A stretch of 64,000 nucleotides of DNA, from assembly GCA_031272275.1 (NCBI GenBank), contig JAISUC010000003.1, forward strand, positions 1 to 64,000. The letters run 5' to 3'. Under the pieces are notes generated by a model. The model was not told the origin of the DNA. It was given only the letters and a program-made list of their open reading frames with translations, and ran no database searches. The DNA is from Actinomycetes bacterium. GTDB taxonomy: Bacteria; Actinomycetota; Coriobacteriia; WRKU01; WQUG01. Positions within the stretch are counted from its first letter, which is position 1; every line of letters starts with the position of its first letter. The position numbers were made by a program, and so were the translations under genes. Below, piece after piece: positions 47,794 to 58,701 of this stretch.

Positions 47794-48942
47794 ATGTCTA
47801 CACCGCAGCCGATGACCGCACGGGAACTGTTTCTGCACCTTCACGCACATCCCGAACTGTCGGGCGCCGAATACGCGACGACCGCCCTGTTGACGCAGCA
47901 GCTGCAGGCCGCAGGCATTCGGGTCATGGACAGCGGTTTGCCGACCGGCCTGATTGCGTCGCTGGGCGATGCAACCGCAGGTCCCACCGTCGTGCTGCGT
48001 GCCGACATCGATGCGTTACCCATACAGGAACACACGGGACTGGACTACGCGTCGGAAACAGACGGGGTCATGCACGCCTGCGGACACGACCTGCACGCGG
48101 CGGCACTGTACGGCGCGGCGTTGGAGCTGGCGGAACAGGCACGTCACGCAAGGCTGCCGGGGCGCGTGCTGTTCGTCTTTCAGCCGGCCGAAGAAACCTC
48201 CCACGGTGCCGAAGCCGTCATCGCGACCGGTCTGTTGGATGGAGCCGCGGCCATCATCGGCGCACACGGCAACCCGGATTTACGACCCGGTCAGTTCAGC
48301 ATGGAGCCCGGTCCGGTGATGGCGGGTGTCGACTGGTTTCGGGTGCGACTGGACGGTCGCGGGGGACATGCCTCCGAGCCCCAACTGTGTGATGACATCG
48401 TGCTGGCGGCAGCCGGTATGGTGACCGAGCTGCAACAGGTGGTTGCCCGTTCGGTGGCCCCGCTGTCAGCCTGTGTGCTGTCGGTGACCCATATGGAGTT
48501 CGGCGATGCCTGGAACGTGTTGCCGTCCACCGGGTACTTTGAGGGCACCATGCGCAACTATGACGATGCGGTCGCTTTGGGGATGCGTGCGCGCCTGACC
48601 AGTATAGTTACCGGTATTGCCGCCGCCCACGGCATACGTGCCGCAATCGAATGGGTTCCCGGCGATACGCCCTGGCCCGCGACGGCAAACGACGCCGCGC
48701 TGGTTGCGCGTTTGACGCCTGCGCTGGAACAGGTATTGGAACACCACCCGATACCGCCGGCAACCGGCGGCGAAGATTTTGCTATGTATGCGCGCGTCGC
48801 CCCCGGTGCGTTCGCGATGCTGGGCGCAAACGGCAGTCCCGACGCTCCCCGTTGGCATAACGAATGCTACACGGTGCTTCCGGAAGCGCTACCCGGCGCC
48901 GTGACCTTTTATCGCACCTGCGTCCAGGCGCTGCTTGCTTAG
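47794..48942 (+). CDS. M20 family amidohydrolase/peptidase
   Basis: LRADIDALPIQEHTGLDYASETDGVMHACGHDLHAAALYGAALEL, VFQPAEETSHGAEAVIATGLLDG, GGEDFAMYA. ATG 47794 after agggggag. Confidence 0.9.
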   Translation: MSTPQPMTARELFLHLHAHPELSGAEYATTALLTQQLQAAGIRVMDSGLPTGLIASLGDATAGPTVVLRADIDALPIQEHTGLDYASETDGVMHACGHDLHAAALYGAALELAEQARHARLPGRVLFVFQPAEETSHGAEAVIATGLLDGAAAIIGAHGNPDLRPGQFSMEPGPVMAGVDWFRVRLDGRGGHASEPQLCDDIVLAAAGMVTELQQVVARSVAPLSACVLSVTHMEFGDAWNVLPSTGYFEGTMRNYDDAVALGMRARLTSIVTGIAAAHGIRAAIEWVPGDTPWPATANDAALVARLTPALEQVLEHHPIPPATGGEDFAMYARVAPGAFAMLGANGSPDAPRWHNECYTVLPEALPGAVTFYRTCVQALLA

Positions 48943-49015
48943 TTGGGCCGAGCCGGGGTCTAGTCGGACCTAGCCGGCAGCTTGAGTTAAGTTACGTCCT
49001 GAAAAATAAGTCTGG

Positions 49016-49078
49016 CACGGATCAATGATTCGGATGCGCGATATGCGCATCCTCAACGTTATGTGTTCGCGCCACTCC
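49016..49078. repeat. Partial copy of the palindromic mosaic
   Basis: cggatcaatgattcggATGCGCGatatGCGCATcctcaacgttatgtgttcgcgc, matching the 3111-3165 module. Confidence 0.75.
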
Positions 49079-49115
49079 TTTGGCACAGCAGGTTAAAGAA
49101 CCTTGGCAATTCACC

Positions 49116-50588
49116 CTACTCAGCAACTGAGCGGTAGGTTTCTGCCAGGCGGCGGGCGACGTAGACCCCGCTTGCCGACGCCTGTGACAGGCTGTGCGTC
49201 ACACCCGAGGCATCGCCCAGGGTATACAGTCCCGCAACGCGTGTTTCCAGGTTTCCGTCGACCTCGACCTCGCTGTTATAGAACTTCACCTCGACGCCAT
49301 ACAACAGCGTGTCCTCGTTCGCGGTTCCGGGTGCGATCTTATCCAGCGCATAGATCATCTCGATGATACTGTCCAACTGTCGCTTGGGGATAACCAGTGA
49401 CAGGTCGCCCGGGGTGGCCTTCAGGGTCGGAGTCGTGAAGCTTTTCAGCATCCGTTTGTCACTGGAACGCCTGCCCTTGACCAGGTCGCCGAAACGCTGC
49501 AGCAACACACCGCCTCCCAGCAAATTGGACAGTTTAGCGATACTCTCCCCGTATTCATTGCTGTCGCGAAACGGTTCGGTGAACTTGTTCGAGACCAGAA
49601 TCGCAAAGTTCGTGTTCGCCGTGTGTTTCGCCGGATCGGCGTAGCTGTGCCCGTTCACCGTGATGATTCCGTTGGTGTTTTCGGCGACGACTTCGCCGTA
49701 GGGGTTCATGCAAAAAGTGCGCACGACGTCGTTGTATTTGTCGGTTTTGTAGACGATTTTGCTTTCGTAGACCTCGTCGGTGATGTGCTTGAAGATTTCT
49801 GCCGGCAGCTCGACGCGCACCCCGATGTCGACGCGGTTGCTCTTGCGCTCGATACCCAGCTTGTTCGTTACCTGGCTCAGCCATTTGCTGCCGGATCTGC
49901 CGCTGGCCAACAGCAGGTCGTGGCAGGTGTAGCGTTTGTTTTCGTCGGTCGTCACCGAAAAACGGGGGCTGCGGGGTGCTGCGTCGCTGCGGTCTGTGTC
50001 AGATGCTGTGTTCGCGTCGGGGGGCAATAGTTCGACGTCTGTGACCGTCACGCCGAAACGCATATCTATTGCGTCATGGGTCAGGTCATACAGACGCTCC
50101 AGGATCTTTACGTTGCGGTCGGTCCCCAGGTGCCTGACCCGTGCATCCAGCAGGTGCAGGTTATTGCGCAAGGCCAGCGTTTTCAGATCTTTGCCGGCGG
50201 TGGAATACAGCCGCGCCTCGCTGCCGCCGTTTTCAATCAGCACGCTGTCTACGTATTCCATCAGTTCCAGCGCGGCGTCCGCACCGACGTACCGGTGCAG
50301 CTCGCCGCCGAATTCGTTGGTGATGTTGTATTTGCCGTCAGACAGGCTGCCCGCGCCGCCATAGCCGCTCATGATGCGACAGGGTTGGCAGTGCACACAG
50401 ACGTCGGATTTGCCTGCGGTGATCGGACAAATGCGGCCCGACAGCGTCGGTCCCTTGTCCAGCATCAGCACGCGCGCGCGGTCCGGGGTGATACCCAGAT
50501 GCGTCAGCTCGTAACTGGCAAAGACGCCGGCGGCCCCGGCACCCACAATGATGATATCGAAATGATTCCCGTTCTCCATGTTTACCAT
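49116..50588 (-). CDS. FAD-dependent dehydrogenase/oxidoreductase (COG2509-like)
   Basis: FDIIIVGAGAAGVFASYELTHLGI (dinucleotide-binding fold); CPITAGKSDVCVHCQPCRIMSGYGGAGSLSDGKYNITNEFGGEL; C-terminal LYTLGDASGVTHSLSQASASGVYVAR. Confidence 0.8.
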   Translation of the reverse strand: MVNMENGNHFDIIIVGAGAAGVFASYELTHLGITPDRARVLMLDKGPTLSGRICPITAGKSDVCVHCQPCRIMSGYGGAGSLSDGKYNITNEFGGELHRYVGADAALELMEYVDSVLIENGGSEARLYSTAGKDLKTLALRNNLHLLDARVRHLGTDRNVKILERLYDLTHDAIDMRFGVTVTDVELLPPDANTASDTDRSDAAPRSPRFSVTTDENKRYTCHDLLLASGRSGSKWLSQVTNKLGIERKSNRVDIGVRVELPAEIFKHITDEVYESKIVYKTDKYNDVVRTFCMNPYGEVVAENTNGIITVNGHSYADPAKHTANTNFAILVSNKFTEPFRDSNEYGESIAKLSNLLGGGVLLQRFGDLVKGRRSSDKRMLKSFTTPTLKATPGDLSLVIPKRQLDSIIEMIYALDKIAPGTANEDTLLYGVEVKFYNSEVEVDGNLETRVAGLYTLGDASGVTHSLSQASASGVYVARRLAETYRSVAE

Positions 50589-50662
50589 TATACAGGCCGG
50601 TCGAAAAACACCGCCCGCGCGGCATCGGGAAAGTGATCGTTGTCGGTATTCCGGAAATCTTG

Positions 50663-50720
50663 CAAACTCAAAACGTCATTGCGGGGAGCGAAGCGACCGC
50701 GGCACTACGTGCCGCCTTGT
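50663..50720. repeat. Palindromic repeat (partial copy)
   Basis: aacgtCATTGCGgggagcgaagcgaccgcggcactacgtgccgc. Confidence 0.5.
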
Positions 50721-51244
50721 GATCGTACGTAGTCAACCAGGGGAGCGATGGTTGCGCGATTCAGGAAACCGACCTTTTTGCCGTAGGTTTCCAGAAATGC
50801 ACGGTCTTCGTCTAGGAGCTCTTCGGTTTTCTTGTTGCCGACAACCATACGTTTCTTCATTGCCATCATCACCCGGTGTGTGCGCGTCATATTGGGGTAG
50901 TCCAGCATGCCGCGCAGGTGAAAGACATGATCGGGCCGGTTGGGTTTACCGGATAGCCCGCGGTTCAGGATGACGGTATAGTCGGTGCTTGCAGGGTCAG
51001 CCGCTCCCACGGTAAACAGTACCAGGTGGCGGGTTGGGTGTTTTGTCACCAGGTCCAGCCCGATGATACCGCCGGCATACAATGCTCCTCCGTAGACGAC
51101 GCAGTCGTAGTCCATTAACTCCTGAGGCTTGATTTCACGGTGTGCTTTGAAGTCCGCACCCAACTCTTCTGCGATCCATTCGGCATATTGCCGGGTACTG
51201 CCATAGTGCGATTTGTATGCGACCAGTATGCGGGACATTATCAT
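50705..51244 (-). CDS. Flavodoxin-domain protein (HemG/flavodoxin_5-like)
   Basis: RILVAYKSHYGSTRQYAEWIAEELGADFKAHREIKPQELMDYDCVVYGGALYAGGI; FMN-binding loop. Confidence 0.85.
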   Translation of the reverse strand: MIMSRILVAYKSHYGSTRQYAEWIAEELGADFKAHREIKPQELMDYDCVVYGGALYAGGIIGLDLVTKHPTRHLVLFTVGAADPASTDYTVILNRGLSGKPNRPDHVFHLRGMLDYPNMTRTHRVMMAMKKRMVVGNKKTEELLDEDRAFLETYGKKVGFLNRATIAPLVDYVRSQGGT

Positions 51245-51909
51245 CTCCTGTTCTCGAGCATGTGCATAAAACTGTCAATGTGTGCCTCGACCAGGCGAGC
51301 GGCATCGCGTGTGTTGTTAGGGTCATCGGCGGCATTTATCAACATCAGTATCGGGGCGAAGTACTCCAACGCGAGCACCTCGGCATCGGCGTCCTGAATC
51401 CCCGCCGATGCGGCACGCATCAGCTCACGGGTATGGGCGACAATGCCTCCGGTCAGATACTCCTTCAGTAGTGCTGCAAGTTTCGGGTTGCGGTACTGCT
51501 CCAAGGTCAGCAGGTGGCGGAACCGTACAGCGAAATCATTCTCGGTCCAATAACGGAATTGGCTCAAGCTAAAGGCTTTAATCCGGGACAGTGCTGCGGC
51601 GCGCTCTGTAGGAGTCGCATCGGTGGAGAGTTCTGCGGGCGCGATATCGAAAGTTCCTGCGTGCTCTGCATTATGCGTACGCATCTGCTCGACAATGCAG
51701 TCCAGAATGTCTTGCTTGTTCGTGAAATGTCGATAGAGTGCCCCCTTGGTGATGCCGACCTCACCGGCAATTGCTCCGGTAGAGGTGGCGGCAAACCCGT
51801 TTTCCGCAAAGAGGCGTAAGGCCGCTTGCAGTATACGTTCCTTGGTGCTTGTGTCTGCGACAGTAGGCAATGGATTCCTTTCCGGTCCGGCGTCGGTGTG
51901 TTTCACCAC
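51241..51909 (-). CDS. TetR family transcriptional regulator
   Basis: TKERILQAALRLFAENGFAATSTGAIAGEVGITKGALYRHFTNKQDILDCIV; classic TetR HTH. GTG start. Confidence 0.92.
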   Translation of the reverse strand: MVKHTDAGPERNPLPTVADTSTKERILQAALRLFAENGFAATSTGAIAGEVGITKGALYRHFTNKQDILDCIVEQMRTHNAEHAGTFDIAPAELSTDATPTERAAALSRIKAFSLSQFRYWTENDFAVRFRHLLTLEQYRNPKLAALLKEYLTGGIVAHTRELMRAASAGIQDADAEVLALEYFAPILMLINAADDPNNTRDAARLVEAHIDSFMHMLENRR

Positions 51910-51910
51910 C

Positions 51911-51928
51911 GGTAAACGCTCGTTTACT
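51911..51928. promoter_or_regulatory. TetR operator-like palindrome 1
   Basis: GGTAAACG-ct-CGTTTACT, one mismatch from palindrome 2. Confidence 0.7.
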
Positions 51929-51946
51929 AGCTCTGGCTTCCATTCT

Positions 51947-51964
51947 AGTAAACGACCGTTTACT
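51947..51964. promoter_or_regulatory. TetR operator-like palindrome 2
   Basis: AGTAAACG-ac-CGTTTACT, perfect 8-2-8 palindrome 36 bp from palindrome 1. Confidence 0.75.
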
Positions 51965-52390
51965 TGTCAATGGGTTCCGGCGTCCATATTTCAGTTTTCG
52001 CGCAGAGCACGAAGGCTCTGATGGGACTGCGGTTTATCCGCAAAAGGAACAGGGTAGGTAAATAGAGTTACGGGGCTTTTTAGGAAGAATCTCCGGCGAC
52101 GACAGGAGCCGGGCACCAGCCCTGCCGCTTTGTATGAGTGACAGTCTACTGAGCCGTAGTCGAGCTGGTGCTGAGCTAGCCCGGCTCAGTGAACATCATG
52201 TTAAGCCTACGACCACGGCCCTGCTTCCGGATTATCGGAATTCACCGCAAACAAGCCCGTAGAGGCACCGCCACATAAGGCGGCAAGGAAGTGAACTATA
52301 GCAATGCAGGGTCTGGTTAACACGAGAAAACCTAAAATAATGTGATTATTTGCACATTATTAGTTATAGTATAACGAAGGAGAACGCCTT

Positions 52391-52720
52391 TTCACGGAGT
52401 TCAAGGGGGCTTTAACGGAGAATTACGTCCTTCAGGCGCTACGGCCTCAATTTGAGGTGGCACCGCGATATTGGGCGCAAGACAACCCGCATCACGAAGT
52501 GGATTTTATTATCCAAGATGAAAATGATGTTATCCCGGCGGAAGTCAAGTCCGGTGGATCGGTCAGATCATTGAGCCTGAAGAAATATAGGTAGAAATAC
52601 GGATCAACAACAAAGCCGGCAATACGTTACTCCTTAAAGAACCTGCAGCTTGCCGATGGACTATTGAATATACCGCTTTATCTGGCTGGCGAAACAAAAC
52701 GGCTATTATCGCTGATATGA
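52391..52720 (+). pseudogene. C-terminal remnant of a DUF4143-type (AAA+/DUF4143) protein with in-frame TAG at 52592-52594
   Basis: Reads FTEFKGALTENYVLQALRPQFEVAPRYWAQDNPHHEVDFIIQDENDVIPAEVKSGGSVRSLSLKKYR*KYGSTTKPAIRYSLKNLQLADGLLNIPLYLAGETKRLLSLI*; no ATPase part or start. Confidence 0.75.
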
Positions 52721-52899
52721 CTTGAGGCTCCATGCTGTCCGGCAAATTCCGCACTGCGATCGGGGTGACGGACGGACGGAGCGCAAGTCCGCGTATGTCT
52801 GCTATTGGGCGTAGTTTGATAGAATGAACAACCTACGAATAATTGCATGTGCAGACTGATGAGAGGCTCGGCCTGGGGCACGCTCAAGGAGGTCCATCT

Positions 52900-54804
<1,905 letters not shown>

Positions 54805-54840
54805 AGCACGCGCTAAACGCAGTTGAAAGGACATAGTACG

Positions 54841-55440
54841 GTGGTTTTGGGACTGGGTGTCGATATTGTTGAAATAGAGCGCATGCGCAACGCCCTGTCG
54901 CGCCGGCCGCGCATGAAAGAACGCCTGTTCAGCGAGGCTGAGCGGTGGTATTGTGAGCACAAAGCACATCCCGAGACCCACTATGCCTTGCGCTTTGCCG
55001 CCAAAGAGGCGGTGTTAAAAGCCCTGGGCACCGGCTTTGCCGGCTGCGGCTTTCGCGATGTCGAGGTCACACACGACCCGAAGGGACGCCCCCAGGCGGT
55101 CTTAACCGGCGGCGCTGCGGCGGCAGCCGACCGCCAGGGTGTGGTCGAAATGCACCTGTCGCTGTCCTACACGCATGCAACCGCCGTGGCGTCCGCCGTC
55201 GCGATTACGGAATCGGCGCGTCCGAAACGTGACGAGGCAACCGACCCCAAAGAGGAACTGGCGCGCGAGTTCAAAGAGCTGCGCAGCCTGTTGGATGATT
55301 TGGAATCGCGCGTGACCGGCGCGGACGAGGGCGCACTACCTGTTGCAGGCAATGATTCGGAAGCATCCGCAGGTGGGGTCTCGCACGTGACCGCGAGGGA
55401 TGCCCAACCGGCGCATACCGAGGAGGTTACCGATGCGTAA
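54841..55440 (+). CDS. acpS: Holo-[acyl-carrier-protein] synthase with C-terminal extension
   Basis: VLGLGVDIVEIERMRNAL...YALRFAAKEAVLKALGTGF...HLSLSYTHATAVASAV; about 75 extra residues at the C-terminus. Confidence 0.9.
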   Translation: MVLGLGVDIVEIERMRNALSRRPRMKERLFSEAERWYCEHKAHPETHYALRFAAKEAVLKALGTGFAGCGFRDVEVTHDPKGRPQAVLTGGAAAAADRQGVVEMHLSLSYTHATAVASAVAITESARPKRDEATDPKEELAREFKELRSLLDDLESRVTGADEGALPVAGNDSEASAGGVSHVTARDAQPAHTEEVTDA

Positions 55441-56332
55441 GTACACCGACGCCGAACTGGCGGCACACATCCCGCTGCCCGCTGCAGACGCGCACAAGTA
55501 CAGCCGCGGCAGCCTGTTGATCGTCGCGGGCAGCCGCCGCTTTTCCGGTGCTGCGCTGCTGTCGACGCTGGCAGCCACGCGCGCCGGCGCAGGCTATGTG
55601 ACTCTGGCGACGGTCCCGCCGGTTGCGGCCGCGGCGCGCACGCTGGCGCCGACCGTGCCGCTGATTGAAATCCCCGAAAACAGCTTGGGCGAACTGGACC
55701 TGTCCAGCGAAAACAGCGAGTTGCTGCACGACGCCGCCGCCAAACATGACGCGATGCTGCTGGGCCCCGGCCTGGGTCGCAGCGCCTATGTGTCGGGGCT
55801 GGTGCGCCAGCTGCTGCGCGACAGCACGACGCCCGCCGTGTTGGATGCCGACGCCCTGTATGCTTTCAGCGCCGAGGGCACGGGAAACCCCGACGACATC
55901 CCCACGGATTATCCGGTCATCCTGACGCCGCACGCGCGCGAGCGCCGGCGTCTGATTCCCGACGACCGCCACAGCGCCGCCCCTCTGGTCGCCGGGCAAC
56001 GCGTGCTGGTCGCGAAAGGCCCGACCACCTACATCGAATCTGCGGACGACACCGTCTATGACGACCTGGGCCCGTCCGCGCTCGCCACGGCGGGCAGCGG
56101 TGACGTGCTGGCGGGTATCATCGCAGCCCTGCTGGCCCAGAAAACGCCCGCGCCTGTGGCAGCGGCCCTGGGCGTGCGCCTACAGGCACTGGCCGCCCTG
56201 GAAGCCACGGCTCGCCTGACCCCGGTCTGCATGAACGCCCACGACCTGATTGACGCCATTCCCACCGCAGTCCGGCAACTGCTGGACCTGCGCGAACCGA
56301 ACACGCAGGACACACAACACGGGGGAGTATGA
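55433..56332 (+). CDS. nnrD: ADP/ATP-dependent NAD(P)H-hydrate dehydratase (stand-alone)
   Basis: KYSRGSLLIVAGSRRFSGAALLSTLAATRAGAGYVTLAT; VILTPHARE; GPSALATAGSGDVLAGIIAALLAQ. Confidence 0.9.
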   Translation: MRKYTDAELAAHIPLPAADAHKYSRGSLLIVAGSRRFSGAALLSTLAATRAGAGYVTLATVPPVAAAARTLAPTVPLIEIPENSLGELDLSSENSELLHDAAAKHDAMLLGPGLGRSAYVSGLVRQLLRDSTTPAVLDADALYAFSAEGTGNPDDIPTDYPVILTPHARERRRLIPDDRHSAAPLVAGQRVLVAKGPTTYIESADDTVYDDLGPSALATAGSGDVLAGIIAALLAQKTPAPVAAALGVRLQALAALEATARLTPVCMNAHDLIDAIPTAVRQLLDLREPNTQDTQHGGV

Positions 56333-57522
56333 TGTCTGCACATCGCTGGGCTTGGCTGGAAATCGATCTGGGCGCCATACGTTCCAACGTTTTGGCTTTT
56401 CGCTCGCTGGTGGGTGCACAGACGCAGGTCATGGCTATCGTCAAAGCCGACGCCTATGGGCACGGGGCGGTGCGCGTCAGCCGTGCCGCACTCGAGGCGG
56501 GCGCGACCTGGTTGGGGGTGGCGACCGTTGACGAGGCGCTGGAATTGCGCAGAGCCGACATCACGGCTCCTATTCTGATTCTGGCTGAACCGCCCGAGGA
56601 CGCACTCCCCGAAATTATCGAGCACAACATCACGCCGACCGCAACCGGCCTGGAGTTTCTGCGGACGCTGTCCGGGCATGCGCTGCTGGCGAATACGACC
56701 GTGCCGTTTCACCTGAAAATCGATACCGGCATGAACCGCATCGGGGTTTCGGTTGACCAGGCGGCCGCAGTGCTGCGTGATGCGCAGGCGCTTCCGAACC
56801 TGCGGGTCGGCGGCGTGTTCACGCATTTTGCGACGGCGGACGTCGCCGGTGACTGGGACGTGAAACAGCAAATCGAGCGCTTTGAGCGGGCGCTGCGTCG
56901 GATTCGCGAGGTCGGGGTCGACTCGGGTATCGTGCATGCCTGCAACAGTGCCGGTGCCGTGTTGCTGCCCGAGGCGCGCTATGGGATGGTTCGCATCGGC
57001 ATCAGTCTGTACGGTCTGCATCCGTCGGATGCGACCCGGCAACACATCACTCTGACCCCGGTGATGAGCGTGCACGCGCGTGCCACACGGGTCAAACCGG
57101 TCGCCTTGGGCGAGGGCGTGGGTTATGGGCTGACCTGGCATGCTTTTAGAAAGGCGCAGCTGGTGACGCTGCCGCTGGGTTATGCCGACGGGATTCCGCG
57201 TCTGGCTTCGAATAAAATGAACGTCTTGATTGGCGCGACCGGCAAGCGTATCGAACAGGTGGGAACGGTCTGTATGGACCAGCTGATGTGTGCGGCGGGA
57301 CCGCACGATCAGGTCGCGTTCGGCGACGAGTTCGTGCTGGTCGGATGCGCCGGCAAGGTCAGCGATGTCGCAGCGGCGGCTTCCACGGTGCGCGTGCAGA
57401 ACTCGCCGCGCACGCCGGGGTTCATCTCGATTGACGAGCTGGCGGATCTGGCACAGACGATCAATCACGAAATCACCTGTGGGTTGGGACAGCGCCTGGA
57501 GCACGTGTACCGCGATGTCTGA
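56332..57522 (+). CDS. alr: Alanine racemase
   Basis: WAWLEIDLGAIRSNVLAFRSLVGAQTQVMAIVKADAYGHGAVRVSRAALEAGATWLGVATVDEALELR; PLP lysine in VKADAYGHG. Confidence 0.95.
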   Translation: MSAHRWAWLEIDLGAIRSNVLAFRSLVGAQTQVMAIVKADAYGHGAVRVSRAALEAGATWLGVATVDEALELRRADITAPILILAEPPEDALPEIIEHNITPTATGLEFLRTLSGHALLANTTVPFHLKIDTGMNRIGVSVDQAAAVLRDAQALPNLRVGGVFTHFATADVAGDWDVKQQIERFERALRRIREVGVDSGIVHACNSAGAVLLPEARYGMVRIGISLYGLHPSDATRQHITLTPVMSVHARATRVKPVALGEGVGYGLTWHAFRKAQLVTLPLGYADGIPRLASNKMNVLIGATGKRIEQVGTVCMDQLMCAAGPHDQVAFGDEFVLVGCAGKVSDVAAAASTVRVQNSPRTPGFISIDELADLAQTINHEITCGLGQRLEHVYRDV

Positions 57523-58258
57523 GCAGCTGAATATCTTTGCGCAAACGGCGGCGGACGCTGCGCCTGCGGCGTCGCAGCCTGAGGAACCGCCCGCGGCGGC
57601 TGCGTCGGACCCGGCGGCACAGATGGCACAGATGGAACGCGCCGCCGCCGACTGCACAAAATGCGGGCTGGCGCGCACGCGCACCCAGGTGGTGTGGGGG
57701 ACCGGCCCGGTCCCCGCGCGCGTGGTCTTTATCGGCGAGGCTCCGGGCAGGCGCGAGGACGCGGGCGGCGAGCCCTTTATCGGGGCGGCGGGAAAGATTC
57801 TGGACGAGCTGTTGGAACGCGCACACATCAGGCGCGCAGACATCTATATCACCAACATCGTCAAATGCCGTCCGCCGGAAAATCGCGACCCGGCGGATTC
57901 CGAAATCGTCGCCTGTCGCGATTACCTGAATGCGCAGCTGCGCCTGCTCCGTCCCCGCGTGATTGTGACCTTGGGGGCATTCGCGACGCGCCTGATACTG
58001 CAAACGGGCGCCGGTATCAGCGGGCTGCAGGGACGCGTGTTCGAAACCCACGGCCTGCAGGTGCTGCCGCTGTATCACCCCGCGGCGACCATCTATGACA
58101 GCAACAAACGCGACCCGCTGTTTGCCGCAGCCCCGCTGCTGGATCGTTTGGCGAACGGCGACGGCGCACCGTGCACCACGCCCACCGCGGGCGTCGCACC
58201 GGCCGCACCCACCGCAGCTGCCACGCAGCCTGCACCCGTCGGACAGGAGGACTCATGA
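57515..58258 (+). CDS. Uracil-DNA glycosylase (family 4-like)
   Basis: CTKCGLARTRTQVVWGTGPVPARVVFIGEAPGRREDAGGEPFIGAAGKILDELL; YITNIVKCRPPENRDP; VLPLYHPAATIYDSNKR. Confidence 0.93.
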   Translation: MSEQLNIFAQTAADAAPAASQPEEPPAAAASDPAAQMAQMERAAADCTKCGLARTRTQVVWGTGPVPARVVFIGEAPGRREDAGGEPFIGAAGKILDELLERAHIRRADIYITNIVKCRPPENRDPADSEIVACRDYLNAQLRLLRPRVIVTLGAFATRLILQTGAGISGLQGRVFETHGLQVLPLYHPAATIYDSNKRDPLFAAAPLLDRLANGDGAPCTTPTAGVAPAAPTAAATQPAPVGQEDS

Positions 58259-58701
58259 CCGTCGCCTCGACATCCGTGTTCCACACGAACTCACCCATCG
58301 GCACCCAGTCGCTGGGCGAACGCACCGGTGCTGCAGCACAACCCGGCGAAGTCTGGCTGTTGATAGGCGACCTGGGCGCCGGCAAAACACAGTTTGCCCA
58401 GGGTTTCGCGGCGGGCCTCGGCGTCACTGATGACGTGATCAGCCCGACCTACCCCATACTGGTGACCTACACGACCGGGCGCACGCTGCTCAATCACATA
58501 GACTTCTATCGCCTGGAGGACGAATCGCAGCTGGCGGACATCGACTTTGATTCCTGCATCGCCCCCGATGCCATCACCCTGATCGAATGGGGCGACCGCT
58601 TTGCCGCCGCGCGCCGCGCCATGACCGGCGTCGTGAACATCACCATCCCCGACCCCGCGATTCCCGACAAACGTCGCATCGAGGTTATTCAGCTCCGATG
58701 A
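58255..58701 (+). CDS. tsaE: tRNA threonylcarbamoyladenosine biosynthesis ATPase TsaE
   Basis: GEVWLLIGDLGAGKTQFAQGFAAGLGVTDDVISPTYPILVTYTTGRTLLNHIDFYRLEDESQLADIDFD; ATGA overlap with upstream gene. Confidence 0.94.
   Translation: MTVASTSVFHTNSPIGTQSLGERTGAAAQPGEVWLLIGDLGAGKTQFAQGFAAGLGVTDDVISPTYPILVTYTTGRTLLNHIDFYRLEDESQLADIDFDSCIAPDAITLIEWGDRFAAARRAMTGVVNITIPDPAIPDKRRIEVIQLR

Noticed and set aside
52451-52466. GAGGTGGCACCGCG, looks like a second T-box core
   Set aside because: It codes for FEVAPR within a convincing DUF4143 remnant; no antiterminator/terminator alternatives or downstream regulated gene start.
56597-56612. gaggacgcactccccgaa in alr as a dispersed-motif copy
   Set aside because: It lacks the GGG arm and encodes a plausible native peptide (EDALPE); not counted.
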